A DNA stretch of 64,000 nucleotides from Limosilactobacillus reuteri (GTDB lineage: Bacteria; Bacillota; Bacilli; Lactobacillales; Lactobacillaceae). Shown piece after piece: positions 10,111 to 20,790 of the stretch (positions are counted from its first letter, which is position 1; every line of letters starts with the position of its first letter). The stretch is from the NCBI RefSeq assembly GCF_034259105.1, contig NZ_CP139478.1:237001-301000 (forward strand), read 5' to 3'. The position numbers were made by a program, and so were the translations under genes. Below the pieces are notes generated by a model, which made no database searches, was not told the DNA's origin, and saw nothing but the letters and a program-made list of their open reading frames with translations.

Positions 10111-10236
10111 TCATTCAAAGAAAACGACCTTCCCATCAATTTTGAATGGGAGTGCTACTAAATGAGTACCCTTCTTTTTAGTAGCATCCTTTTCTTGATA
10201 AAAAATGTGACGAATACCTTTGTTCTTTAGTAGCAT
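10111..10236 (-). CDS. Small 41-aa protein, lysine-rich, unknown function
   Basis: A 42-codon reading frame starts at ATG 10236 with AAAGGAG about 9 nt upstream on the minus strand, and ends in TGA. The product is basic in its N-terminal half (KNKG, ATKKKG) and ends in a beta-like hydrophobic segment, GKVVFFE. The pattern of a strong ribosome binding site, a compact frame and a convergent terminator supports a real gene. It resembles small lactobacillus hypothetical proteins with an ALPFKIDGK-type end, but I cannot name a family. A promoter would have to lie in 10240-10350, an A+T-rich spacer that also serves the gene to the right. Confidence 0.6.
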   Translation of the reverse strand: MLLKNKGIRHIFYQEKDATKKKGTHLVALPFKIDGKVVFFE

Positions 10237-10504
10237 TTCTGATCGCTCCTTTCATATTGTTCACTTGTAAAATAACATGTTTTGAACGCTTTTCCTAGAG
10301 AAATAACGAAGTATGAGAAACGCTTTCATTTTAAAGTGTGAAAATAGTGTATAATCCGTTCGCCTTTTACTATCAAAATGAATAAAAGTGATAAAAGCAA
10401 CGATTCGAGTCCTTAAAAAATGAATATAGATTTATTTTGTGGTGTATAAGAATTTGCTAAGTAATTTGATGAGGATTTTTGGGGTACGAAAGAGAGGATT
10501 AAAG

Positions 10505-11353
10505 ATGAAAATAACAATGGGGATGACAACTTGGACGGAGCATCCAGTACTCATCCATGATGAACAACGCCCAGTAAGGCTTGATGAGTATGCTCAACAT
10601 TTTCCGGTGGTTGAGGTTGATACTTTTTTCTACGCTTTACCTCAGATAGCAACAATTCAAAACTGGCTTGCTACGGTTCCTCCAACTTTTCAGTTTATCG
10701 TTAAAGCTAACCAGAAAATGACACTGCATCAGCGAAACCAGGAACGTGGCGAATTAGAACAGGTCTTTCAACAATATCGCCGGACAATCTCCCCCTTGGT
10801 AGCTGCTGGTCAATTAAAGACGATATTATTTCAGTTTCCTCCATATTTTGATGCAACTGTGCGTGACTTTTCTTACTTACGATTAATTCGGGAATGGTTA
10901 GGAAACTTGCCAATTGCAGTCGAATTTCGTAATCAAACTTGGTATAAGAAAGAAATTTTACCGTCAGTCTTAGATTTCTGTCGTGAGCTCAACTTTACAT
11001 TAGTAGCTGCTGATGAACCCCATAATACGCCGACGTCAGTACCATTTGTGCTTGCAACAACTAATCCCGACTTAGCCATGCTGCGCCTTCATGGCCGCAA
11101 TCGCAAAGGGTGGGAAAGTCAAGGAAAAGAATGGCGAAAAACACGGACGCTGTATCGATATTCGACGGAAGAACTTCAATTCTTTAAAAAACAAATTGAG
11201 TCCTTGCAGCCGCAACCTAAAGAACTCTGTGTTATCTTCAATAATAACTCCGCCAAGGATGCAGCACCGAACGCATTAAGTCTTCAAAAAATGATGAACA
11301 TTGAATTTAAGGGTCTGGCACCTAAATCACCAGAACAGCTTGATCTGTTTTAG
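10505..11353 (+). CDS. DUF72 family protein (YecE-like)
   Basis: DUF72 proteins form a TIM-barrel fold of unknown biochemical role. The segments VEVDTFFYALP, FIVKANQKMT, AVEFRNQTW and LRLHGRN are family hallmarks. The ATG at 10505 lies 6 nt after AGAGAGGA; upstream in-frame starts lack a ribosome binding site, so the protein is 282 aa. A TATAAT at 10350-10355 is the likely -10, giving a leader of about 145 nt. The spacer 10260-10340 also holds two half-sites resembling CcpA operators (ACGCTTTCA), neither a full match. Transcription seems independent of both neighbours. Confidence 0.88.
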   Translation: MKITMGMTTWTEHPVLIHDEQRPVRLDEYAQHFPVVEVDTFFYALPQIATIQNWLATVPPTFQFIVKANQKMTLHQRNQERGELEQVFQQYRRTISPLVAAGQLKTILFQFPPYFDATVRDFSYLRLIREWLGNLPIAVEFRNQTWYKKEILPSVLDFCRELNFTLVAADEPHNTPTSVPFVLATTNPDLAMLRLHGRNRKGWESQGKEWRKTRTLYRYSTEELQFFKKQIESLQPQPKELCVIFNNNSAKDAAPNALSLQKMMNIEFKGLAPKSPEQLDLF

Positions 11354-11415
11354 GATGGAGCAAGCCCTAATAAAATGCTATACTAAATGTTAAATCTTAA
11401 TTAGTAATATCTTAG

Positions 11416-14265
<2,850 letters not shown>

Positions 14266-14269
<4 letters not shown>

Positions 14270-14832
14270 TTAGAATAAAAGAAGTTATAGTTGTTGAAGG
14301 TAAAGATGATACTAAGCAAATTTTAAAAGCGGTTGATGCCGATACCTACGAAACAAATGGGTCCGCAATTTCAACGGCTGACTTGGCGAAGTTGAAAAAG
14401 TTACAAGCAAGCCGGGGCCTAATTGTTTTTACTGATCCGGACTTTAACGGGGAGCGGATTAGAAAAATAATCAGTGAAGCCATCCCGGGAGTTAAGCACG
14501 CTTTTATTAAACGTAAAGATGGTGTGCCAACTGAGGCTCACGGTAGCTTGGGAGTTGAGCATGCAACGCCAGCAATTATAAAATCAGCTTTGGAGCACCT
14601 TTATACCCAAACAACGATACCCCAGCAAGTTTTCAAGCGAGAAGACTTGCAAAAATGGGGATTAACAGGTCAAGCAGATTCACGAAAACGGCGTGAAAAG
14701 TTAGGGCAATTACTTGGAATCGGTTATGGCAATGGAAAACAATTAATTCACCGGTTAAACATGTTTCAAGTTGACCGAGCAACATTTGAACAAGCAATTA
14801 AGCAAATAAATCAGGAGGAAGATCATGAGTAA
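14266..14832 (+). CDS. rnmV: Ribonuclease M5
   Basis: RNase M5 makes the final cuts that mature 5S rRNA. The N-terminal Toprim domain shows [11 protein letters not shown] at the start, with the acidic [11 protein letters not shown] loop near residue 65 and the GVEHATP motif near 100. Length (188 aa) is normal. The ATG overlaps the tatD stop, and the 3' end overlaps rsmA by 8 nt. Confidence 0.95.
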
Positions 14833-15718
14833 TTCACCAGAAATTGGTAGTCGAACACGTACCCGCGCGATAATGGAAAAGTACGGGATCCGAACAAAAA
14901 AGAGTTTCGGCCAGAATTTCCTTACTGATTTGAACGTCTTAAAAAATATCGTTGAGGCGGCGGATATTACAGCTAATGACAATGTAATTGAAATTGGCCC
15001 TGGAATTGGCGCTTTAACGGAGCAATTAGCACAAGCGGCGGGAGAAGTTTTAGCCTTAGAAATTGATCAAGATTTAATTCCGGTGTTAAAAGAAGTATTA
15101 TCACCATATGATAATGTAAAAGTGATTAATCAAGATGTCCTTCAAGCTAATTTACCAGAATTAATCAAAAAGGAATTTAAGGATCCTAGTCGACCAATTA
15201 AGGTGGTTGCTAATCTCCCTTATTACATTACGAGTCCCATTCTAATGAATTTACTGGCTAGTCCTGTTGAGTGGGCAACGATTTGTGTAATGATGCAAAA
15301 GGAAGTTGCTCAACGACTCACGGCTAAACCAGGCACTAAACAATATGGTGCTTTGACATTAGCGATTGAATACCAAATGCAAGCTAAAATTGCTTTTGAT
15401 GTTTCGCGGAAAGTGTTCGTGCCAGCACCTAATGTTGATTCAGCAATTGTGGTATTAACACCGCGGACAAATCCGCTTCCGGTTCAGCCTTTTGATAAGC
15501 AAAAATTATTTGGCTTTATCCGGGGATGCTTTGCTCATCGTCGCAAGAGTCTTTGGAATAACCTCCAAAGTTTAATTGGTAAAGATCCAGTGGTAAAAGA
15601 GAAAATGACGGCCGTTTTAACCCAGCTGGACATTTCGCCGCAAATCCGTCCTGAGAAACTAACCCTCGAACAATTTATTGAACTTGCGAATGCTCTTCAC
15701 CAGCAAAATTTCTTATAA
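14825..15718 (+). CDS. rsmA: 16S rRNA dimethyladenosine transferase RsmA (KsgA)
   Basis: RsmA dimethylates two adjacent adenosines at the 3' end of 16S rRNA, a late quality check in 30S assembly. Visible motifs: KKSFGQNFL near residue 24, the SAM-binding [10 protein letters not shown] near 56, and the catalytic NLPYYITSP near 130. Length is 297 aa. The start overlaps rnmV by 8 nt, preceded by AGGAGGA, which argues for translational coupling. Loss of this gene gives kasugamycin resistance in other bacteria. Confidence 0.96.
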   Translation: MSNSPEIGSRTRTRAIMEKYGIRTKKSFGQNFLTDLNVLKNIVEAADITANDNVIEIGPGIGALTEQLAQAAGEVLALEIDQDLIPVLKEVLSPYDNVKVINQDVLQANLPELIKKEFKDPSRPIKVVANLPYYITSPILMNLLASPVEWATICVMMQKEVAQRLTAKPGTKQYGALTLAIEYQMQAKIAFDVSRKVFVPAPNVDSAIVVLTPRTNPLPVQPFDKQKLFGFIRGCFAHRRKSLWNNLQSLIGKDPVVKEKMTAVLTQLDISPQIRPEKLTLEQFIELANALHQQNFL

Positions 15719-15808
15719 AATATAGTTGACCGTTACAAAACATTATGGTACAATTTTGCCTTTTGTGTAAAAAAAGAGTATGCTAGTCTACAGTGAGGTG
15801 AAGGAGTC

Positions 15809-16051
15809 GTGCCTAATAGCATTGTAGAAATTAAGAAGAAGCTAGATGAACGGATTGGCGAGCATGTTTTAGTAAAAGCGCAAGCTGGACGTAAACGTAT
15901 TACCACCCATCACGGTATTTTGAGTAAGACCTATCCTGCAGTATTTGTTATTCATTTGAATGATGAACAGGGGACATTGGATCGGGTTTCCTATAGTTAT
16001 ACTGATTTGTTAACACGAAATATTTCAATTGCCTTTGATGAAGCAGAATAA
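15809..16051 (+). CDS. veg: Veg protein
   Basis: Veg is a small conserved Firmicutes protein, in Bacillus linked to biofilm matrix control and spore outgrowth; its molecular role is unclear. The 80-aa protein shows the typical core GEHVLVKAQAGRKRITTHHG and the end SYTDLLTRNI. The start is GTG at 15809, after a purine-rich GAGGTGAAGGAG. Its position between rsmA and ispE is the usual one. A terminator follows. Confidence 0.93.
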   Translation: MPNSIVEIKKKLDERIGEHVLVKAQAGRKRITTHHGILSKTYPAVFVIHLNDEQGTLDRVSYSYTDLLTRNISIAFDEAE

Positions 16052-16088
16052 GCTGATAAAAATTAAAATTCATATTTATAAAATAATA

Positions 16089-16146
16089 GGGGTGGGTAAA
16101 AATACCTTTCAACAGGAAGGCAGTTTTTATTCACTCCTTTTGCTTT
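16089..16146 (+). terminator. Terminator after veg
   Basis: A long imperfect stem, AGGGGTGGGTAAAAAT with GTTTTTATTCACTCCTT (several G-T pairs), is capped by an inner CCTTTC/GGAAGG hairpin and followed by T residues. Confidence 0.6.
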
Positions 16147-16236
16147 AGGAATAGTTAGGAAACAGTAGTTGCAAGGATTATAGTTCCGTTAGTATAATTT
16201 AACTAACTAAATTATTACAATAAGGAGGGTTGCCGG

Positions 16237-17088
16237 ATGATAGTTACAGAAAAAGCACCAGCAAAATTGAATTTGAGTTTAGATACGCCGATGCGATATT
16301 TTGATGGTTCTCCTCAATGGGATATGGTAATGGTCTCGGCAGACCTGGCTGATTATGTAACTGTTGAGACACACCGGCGCCCTACAACAATTAAAGTCTA
16401 TACAAATAATGGTTTTTTACCTAATGACCAACGTAATCTAGCATACCAAGCAGCTCATATTTTGCGTAGTCGTTTTCATTGTAAAGATGGTGTTACGATT
16501 CGGATTAAGAAGCAAATCCCGGTTGCGGCCGGATTGGGTGGTGGCTCTTCAGATGCAGCGGCAGTTTTACGCGCATTAAATAGTATTTGGCGGTTGGGCT
16601 TGAGTTTATCAGAACTAGCAAAGATTGCATTAACGATTGATTCTGATGTCCCGTATTGTATATACAACAAATTAGCCCATGTCACTGGTCATGGTGAAAA
16701 AATTGAATTGTTACCACCACAACCCCACTATTGGGCCGTGATTGCAAAACAAAAGATCAGTGTTTCCACACCGCAAATCTTACGACAAATTAATTATGAG
16801 AAGCTTCAACATCTTAATAATGAAGCGTTACTGACAAATTTAAAGAAAGAAGATTGGCAAGAAGCAACAAAATATATGGGAAATGTTTTAGAGCCTTTAA
16901 CGATGAAGTTTTATCCAGAAATCGGTCGTTTAAAGAATAAGATGAAAGAATTGGGGGCCGATGTTGCACAAATGAGCGGGACGGGACCAACCGTCTTCGC
17001 AATCTGCCATACAGAATCGCGAGCAAAACGGATTCAAAATAGTATCCGGGGATTTTGTCGCGACGTTCATGTTGTAACTTTGCTTTGA
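16237..17088 (+). CDS. ispE: 4-diphosphocytidyl-2-C-methyl-D-erythritol kinase (IspE-like)
   Basis: This is a GHMP-family kinase whose homologues phosphorylate CDP-methylerythritol in the MEP route. N-terminal EKAPAKLNLSLD, the ATP-binding PVAAGLGGGSSDAA at about 95-108, and MSGTGPTVFA near 246 are clear. Length 283 aa is standard. The same genome encodes mvaA of the mevalonate route, so IspE here is probably not part of a full MEP pathway; other roles for such orphan copies are unknown. It sits in its conserved place after veg and ends at a strong terminator. Confidence 0.92.
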   Translation: MIVTEKAPAKLNLSLDTPMRYFDGSPQWDMVMVSADLADYVTVETHRRPTTIKVYTNNGFLPNDQRNLAYQAAHILRSRFHCKDGVTIRIKKQIPVAAGLGGGSSDAAAVLRALNSIWRLGLSLSELAKIALTIDSDVPYCIYNKLAHVTGHGEKIELLPPQPHYWAVIAKQKISVSTPQILRQINYEKLQHLNNEALLTNLKKEDWQEATKYMGNVLEPLTMKFYPEIGRLKNKMKELGADVAQMSGTGPTVFAICHTESRAKRIQNSIRGFCRDVHVVTLL

Positions 17089-17110
17089 TTATATTTAAGG
17101 CCAAGAAGAA

Positions 17111-17148
17111 TGAGGCTGGGAGAAAACTTTTGTTTTCTCTCAGCCTCA
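17111..17148 (+). terminator. Terminator after ispE
   Basis: TGAGGCTGGGAGAAAAC pairs with GTTTTCTCTCAGCCTCA across a TTTT loop. This is the cleanest member of the recurrent GAGGCTG hairpin family. The rest of the spacer, 17150-17247, has a G+C-richer patch bounded by GTGGAA and TTCCAC that I cannot assign. Confidence 0.85.
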
Positions 17149-17247
17149 ACTGCTTTTATGAATAATAGTAAGATAACGTGGAACTAGCTTCGCGTCGCCG
17201 CAAGGAGGTTATTTTCCACTCTCCTCTTGTCCTTTTTATTTTTATAG

Positions 17248-17276
17248 TTGCAATCCGACATAAAGTTCGCTATTAT
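17248..17276 (+). promoter_or_regulatory. Promoter of the znuACB operon
   Basis: TTGCAA (17248-17253) and TATTAT (17271-17276) are separated by exactly 17 bases. The Zur box begins 15 nt after the -10, overlapping the likely start of transcription. Confidence 0.7.
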
Positions 17277-17291
17277 ATTCATTGTTCTAAA

Positions 17292-17306
17292 TAGTAATGA
17301 TTACGA
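17292..17306 (+). promoter_or_regulatory. Zur box (zinc-responsive operator)
   Basis: TAGTAATGATTACGA is a 7-1-7 inverted repeat differing at one position from the Bacillus Zur operator consensus TCGTAATNATTACGA. It lies just downstream of the znu promoter. Zn-loaded Zur would be expected to block transcription, so the operon should rise under zinc limitation. Confidence 0.8.
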
Positions 17307-17324
17307 TTAAAAAAGAGGGAAAGA

Positions 17325-18235
17325 ATGAAAAAATATATTATCGGTGTTATTAGCATTATTGCTTTGTTGGTTATAATTCTTGGCTTATCCTTTGTTCCGT
17401 GGAAATCGATGGGGAAAATCAAAAGCCAATTAGAGTGGTGACCGGATTGAATTTCTATGGTGAAGTAGCGGAGAAAGTAGCTGGCGATCATGGCCAAGTG
17501 ATTTCGTTTATTGATAATGCTTCGGTTGATCCCCATGATTATCAACCCAATACTAAGCAAGCCCAGCAAGTTGCTAAAGCCAATGTAGTAATTGAAAATG
17601 GTCTTGGCTACGATAGCTGGGTAAACAAACTCGTTAAATCAAGCAGTAACTATAACAAGATTAAAGTAATTAATGTGGCATCTTTAACCGGCAAGAAAGA
17701 TGGCGACAATGAGCATATTTGGTATGCACCTGAAACAGTCGAAAAATTAGCAAATGACCTTGCAACTCAATATGGTAAACTTGATCCGCAACACGCTAAT
17801 GATTACCAAAAGAATGCGCAAAAATATTTAGCTTCTCTTCAACCACTTAATGAAGAAATTGCGAAAGTGAAGCGCCAGGTAAATCCTAATAATAATCGTG
17901 TTGCAGTTAGTGAACCAGTTTTTGATTACGCCTTAGAAAATGCTGGTTATCAAGTTATGGACAAACATTTCGAAAAAGCTGTTGAAGATGGGAACGATCC
18001 ATCACCAAAAGATATTGAAGAAATTCAACAAGCAATCATTAATCACCAAATTGCCTTCTTTGTTGATAATTCGCAGACAAGTGATAAAGTTGTTGATAAT
18101 TTAGTTAAGCTTGCCCATGAACATGATGTTCCAGTATTAAAGGTAACGGAAACAAAGCCGAATGGGGATGACTATATGCAGTGGATGCTTAAGCAATACC
18201 AAGCATTGTCTCGCATTCAACAAAAGGAGAATTAA
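17325..18235 (+). pseudogene. znuA: Zinc ABC transporter substrate-binding protein, frameshifted
   Basis: This encodes a cluster A-I (ZnuA/TroA-like) metal-binding protein that captures Zn2+ outside the cell and passes it to ZnuB. Translation begins at ATG 17325 with a good ribosome binding site and encodes a hydrophobic signal segment, MKKYIIGVISIIALLVIILG. This frame runs into TGA at about 17440. The mature domain continues in another frame from 17399 (VEIDGENQKPIRVVTG). Adding one G after 17398 would join them as FVPVEIDG. Metal ligands remain visible: HDYQP, EHIWY and a late aspartate (FFVDNSQ). No lipobox cysteine is seen, so the segment may be a membrane anchor. Either a real null mutation or a one-base sequence error. 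Confidence 0.85.
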
Positions 18236-18242
18236 GAAGATA

Positions 18243-18914
18243 ATGGCAGTTGTATCAGTTGATGATTTAACGATCGCTTATGGAAATCATACTGTAATCG
18301 ATCATTTAAGCTTCTCCATTAATGAAGGAGATTTTCTCGTCGTGGTTGGTGAAAATGGGGTAGGAAAAACGACTCTTGTTCGCTCGATGCTTGGGTTTTT
18401 AAAACCGAAAAGCGGGACAATAACTATTCCGCAAAGTACACGACTTGGCTACGTTCCTCAGTTTCGTAATATTGATGAGGAATACCCGCTATCTATTCGT
18501 GATTTTGTTGCTTTAAATACTAAACCACGTCTTTTGCCATGGCTGACTAAAAGCGAACGAAACCGCGTTGAACGGATGATTCGTGAAAATAACCTAACAA
18601 AGATTGCTGAGCGGCCTCTTGGTTTAGCATCAGGGGGTGAGAAGCAGCGAGCGTATCTTGCTCAAGCCTTATTACCCAATCCTAACCTCCTTATTCTGGA
18701 CGAATCGACGGCAAGTCTGGACAATGAAATGAAGTATGAATTGCTAGACCTAGTAACCCGTTTTCAACAAAATGGTTTGAGTGTAATGTTTATTACTCAT
18801 GATTGGGATCTAGCAGAACAATATGGAACTCGTTTCTTGTATTTGTCTCCCGGTTCTTATTCCACTGGGCCAATTAATGAGTTACCCAGTCCGGTAAAGG
18901 GGGATAAAAAGTAA
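18243..18914 (+). CDS. znuC: Zinc ABC transporter ATP-binding protein
   Basis: This is the 223-aa ATPase of the zinc importer. Walker A GENGVGKTT is at residues 36-44, the ABC signature ASGGEKQR near 133, and Walker B LLILDES near 153, followed by the switch histidine FITHD. The ATG at 18243 is chosen because the ABC domain begins directly there (VVSVDDLTIAYG). The stop overlaps znuB by one nucleotide. It depends on ZnuB for the membrane channel and on the frameshifted ZnuA for substrate. Confidence 0.92.
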   Translation: MAVVSVDDLTIAYGNHTVIDHLSFSINEGDFLVVVGENGVGKTTLVRSMLGFLKPKSGTITIPQSTRLGYVPQFRNIDEEYPLSIRDFVALNTKPRLLPWLTKSERNRVERMIRENNLTKIAERPLGLASGGEKQRAYLAQALLPNPNLLILDESTASLDNEMKYELLDLVTRFQQNGLSVMFITHDWDLAEQYGTRFLYLSPGSYSTGPINELPSPVKGDKK

Positions 18915-19711
18915 TGTTAACTTTAAGTTTTATGCGTCATGCATTTGTCGCTAGTACATTTATTGCGATTATTTGTGGAATTATTGGAGTTTTTGTCGTT
19001 GCACGAAATTTATCATTCTTAACGCATACCTTGTCTGAAATTGGATTTGCTGGTGGTGCTTTTGCCGTTTTTGCTGGATGGCCAGCGCTAAATGGGATGA
19101 TTCTGTTTACAATGTTAAGCTCAGTTATTGTTGGACAAATGAGTATAAAAGAATCACGACGAGAAGCGGTTATTAGTGCCGTTTCAGCGCTGTTTATTGG
19201 CTTAGGAATTCTTTTCTTATCTTTGAGCAGTCAGTCAGCTAGCTCAGCAACAAGTATTTTGTTTGGTAGCGTGGTTGGAATTAGTTTGAATGAGGTATGG
19301 CAACTTGTCTACCTTTCTATTCTTGTTTTGGTCATTCTATTGTTAATGTATCGCCGGCTTAAGTTTGACTCCTTTGATGCGATTGGTGCGCAGGTCAGTG
19401 GGATAAATCAAACAATAATTTCTGTTGTTTTTCTTTTATTACTTGCTTTGAGTGTTAGTGTCGCTGCTCAGATTGTCGGTTCTTTGCTAATTTTTATTCT
19501 CCTAACATTACCCGCTGCTAGTGCTAAATACTTTACGCATGGTGTAGCACGGATGATTATTTTAGCAATTTTATTTTCACTGCTAGGGACATGGCTTGGT
19601 CTTTTTCTCGGTTATTTGACAGATTGGCCGGTTAGTTTCTTTATCGCAGTGATTGAAGTTATCATCTATACCACAGCCTTGATTTATAGTAAATTTATCG
19701 AATCGAATTAG
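18914..19711 (+). CDS. znuB: Zinc ABC transporter permease
   Basis: ZnuB forms the membrane channel of the zinc importer. The 265-aa protein has about eight hydrophobic helices typical of the family 9 (ZnuB/TroC) permeases, with HTLSEIGFAGGAFAV near residue 36 and a polar LTLPAASAKY near 195. ATG overlaps the znuC stop, so the genes are translationally coupled. The hairpin repeat at 19712 immediately follows and may act as terminator. Confidence 0.92.
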   Translation: MLTLSFMRHAFVASTFIAIICGIIGVFVVARNLSFLTHTLSEIGFAGGAFAVFAGWPALNGMILFTMLSSVIVGQMSIKESRREAVISAVSALFIGLGILFLSLSSQSASSATSILFGSVVGISLNEVWQLVYLSILVLVILLLMYRRLKFDSFDAIGAQVSGINQTIISVVFLLLLALSVSVAAQIVGSLLIFILLTLPAASAKYFTHGVARMIILAILFSLLGTWLGLFLGYLTDWPVSFFIAVIEVIIYTTALIYSKFIESN

Positions 19712-19802
19712 ACTGGGGCTTAAGTAGGTAAATAGCACAGTACAACAATGGTCTTCAACGCCCAGCAAAGTGTTGGAGACTATTGTTATTTGCGGGGCTT
19801 TC
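19712..19802. repeat. Intergenic hairpin repeat, copy 1
   Basis: A 17-base arm, CAACAATGGTCTTCAAC (19743-19759), pairs with GTTGGAGACTATTGTT (19772-19787). Flanks GGGGCTTAA and GCGGGGCTTT lie outside. Its reverse complement aligns along its whole length to the repeat at 37595-37721, including GAGCCCCCGCAA-like and TTGTTGTACTG segments. Bases that differ within the stem change on both sides, so pairing is kept. It fills the znuB-purR gap. Confidence 0.75.
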
Positions 19803-19877
19803 AGATGCTAACTTTATGGTGATAAAATGCCCCTATCTCGTACTCTTTTTCTTCAGTAAATACTAAAATTTTGCCGA

Positions 19878-19890
19878 AAATCCGAACGTT
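19878..19890 (+). promoter_or_regulatory. PurBox upstream of purR
   Basis: AAATCCGAACGTT matches the Gram-positive PurR-binding consensus AWWWCCGAACWWT with one mismatch. A second weaker copy, TTTTGCCGAAAAT, lies 10 nt upstream. Two tandem or inverted PurBoxes are usual for PRPP-responsive PurR control, so purR itself may be autoregulated. Confidence 0.6.
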
Positions 19891-19941
19891 TTATGTTAAA
19901 ATCAATGTTAATTAATCCTTTTTGAAAGGCAGAGAAAGAAC

Positions 19942-20787
19942 ATGAAAATTAGACGGAGTAACCGATTGGTGGATATGACACGTTACTTGCTTGAACATCC
20001 GCGATCATTAGTATCGTTGAAGTTTTTTGGTGAGCGTTACGACTCAGCTAAGTCATCAATCAGTGAAGATTTGGGAATTGTTAAACATACCTTCCAAACT
20101 TGGGGACAGGGACGATTAGAAACAATTCCTGGTGCAAGCGGTGGCGCGGTATTAACGCCATTTTATTCTAAGGAAAATGCTCAAGCGGCCATTGATAACT
20201 TGGTTGACCGGGTTAATGATGACTCGCGTTTGCTACCGGGAGGCTATGTTTACTTATCAGATTTAATCGGCCAACCAGAAATTTTGCGGCAGATTGGTAA
20301 GTTAATCGCTACTCAATACGTTGATACTGATGTTGATGTTATTATGACAGTCGAGACTAAGGGGATCCCGATTGCTCAAAGCGTTGCGATGTATATGAAT
20401 AAACCATTCGTTATTGTTCGTAATAGTTCGCACATTACTGAAGGACCTACTGTAAGTGTTAATTACGTTTCTGGCTCTGTTCAGCGAATAAAGAAGATGG
20501 AATTGTCCCGTCGTACATTATCAGCTGGGGCAAATGCCTTAGTTGTTGACGACTTTATGAAGGGCGGCGGCACGATTAATGGAATGAAATCTTTGATTAA
20601 AGAATTTGATGCTAACTTGGTTGGAATCACTGTCTTTGCAGAGGGTCGTCCAGTAAACGGTCAACGGTTAGTCGATAACTGTACTTCATTAATCAAAGTG
20701 GAAACTAAAGATGGCACGGAGAAGAAGATTGCAGCACAAGCAGGAAGCTTCATGGAAAACGTGTTTGATAAGAAAGTGGAGAATTAG
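19942..20787 (+). CDS. purR: Purine operon regulator PurR
   Basis: PurR of low-G+C Gram-positives has an N-terminal winged helix and a phosphoribosyltransferase-like domain that senses PRPP. The 281-aa protein shows RRSNRLVDMTRYLLEHP at its start and the PRPP-loop ALVVDDFMKGGGT near residue 198. In Bacillus it represses purine genes and in Lactococcus it activates them; the direction here is not readable. A PurBox lies about 55 nt upstream. glmU follows after 3 nt. Confidence 0.95.
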   Translation: MKIRRSNRLVDMTRYLLEHPRSLVSLKFFGERYDSAKSSISEDLGIVKHTFQTWGQGRLETIPGASGGAVLTPFYSKENAQAAIDNLVDRVNDDSRLLPGGYVYLSDLIGQPEILRQIGKLIATQYVDTDVDVIMTVETKGIPIAQSVAMYMNKPFVIVRNSSHITEGPTVSVNYVSGSVQRIKKMELSRRTLSAGANALVVDDFMKGGGTINGMKSLIKEFDANLVGITVFAEGRPVNGQRLVDNCTSLIKVETKDGTEKKIAAQAGSFMENVFDKKVEN

Positions 20788-20790
20788 GAA

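Noticed and set aside
10398..10420. GATTCGAGTCC, resembling a tRNA T-loop
   Set aside because: No T-stem pairing, acceptor stem, anticodon arm or CCA-type end can be drawn around it; the surroundings are A+T-rich promoter-like DNA.
17399..18235. GTG at 17399 as the true start of znuA
   Set aside because: There is no ribosome binding site before it, and it would give a leaderless binding protein, while a good start with signal segment lies at 17325 in another frame.
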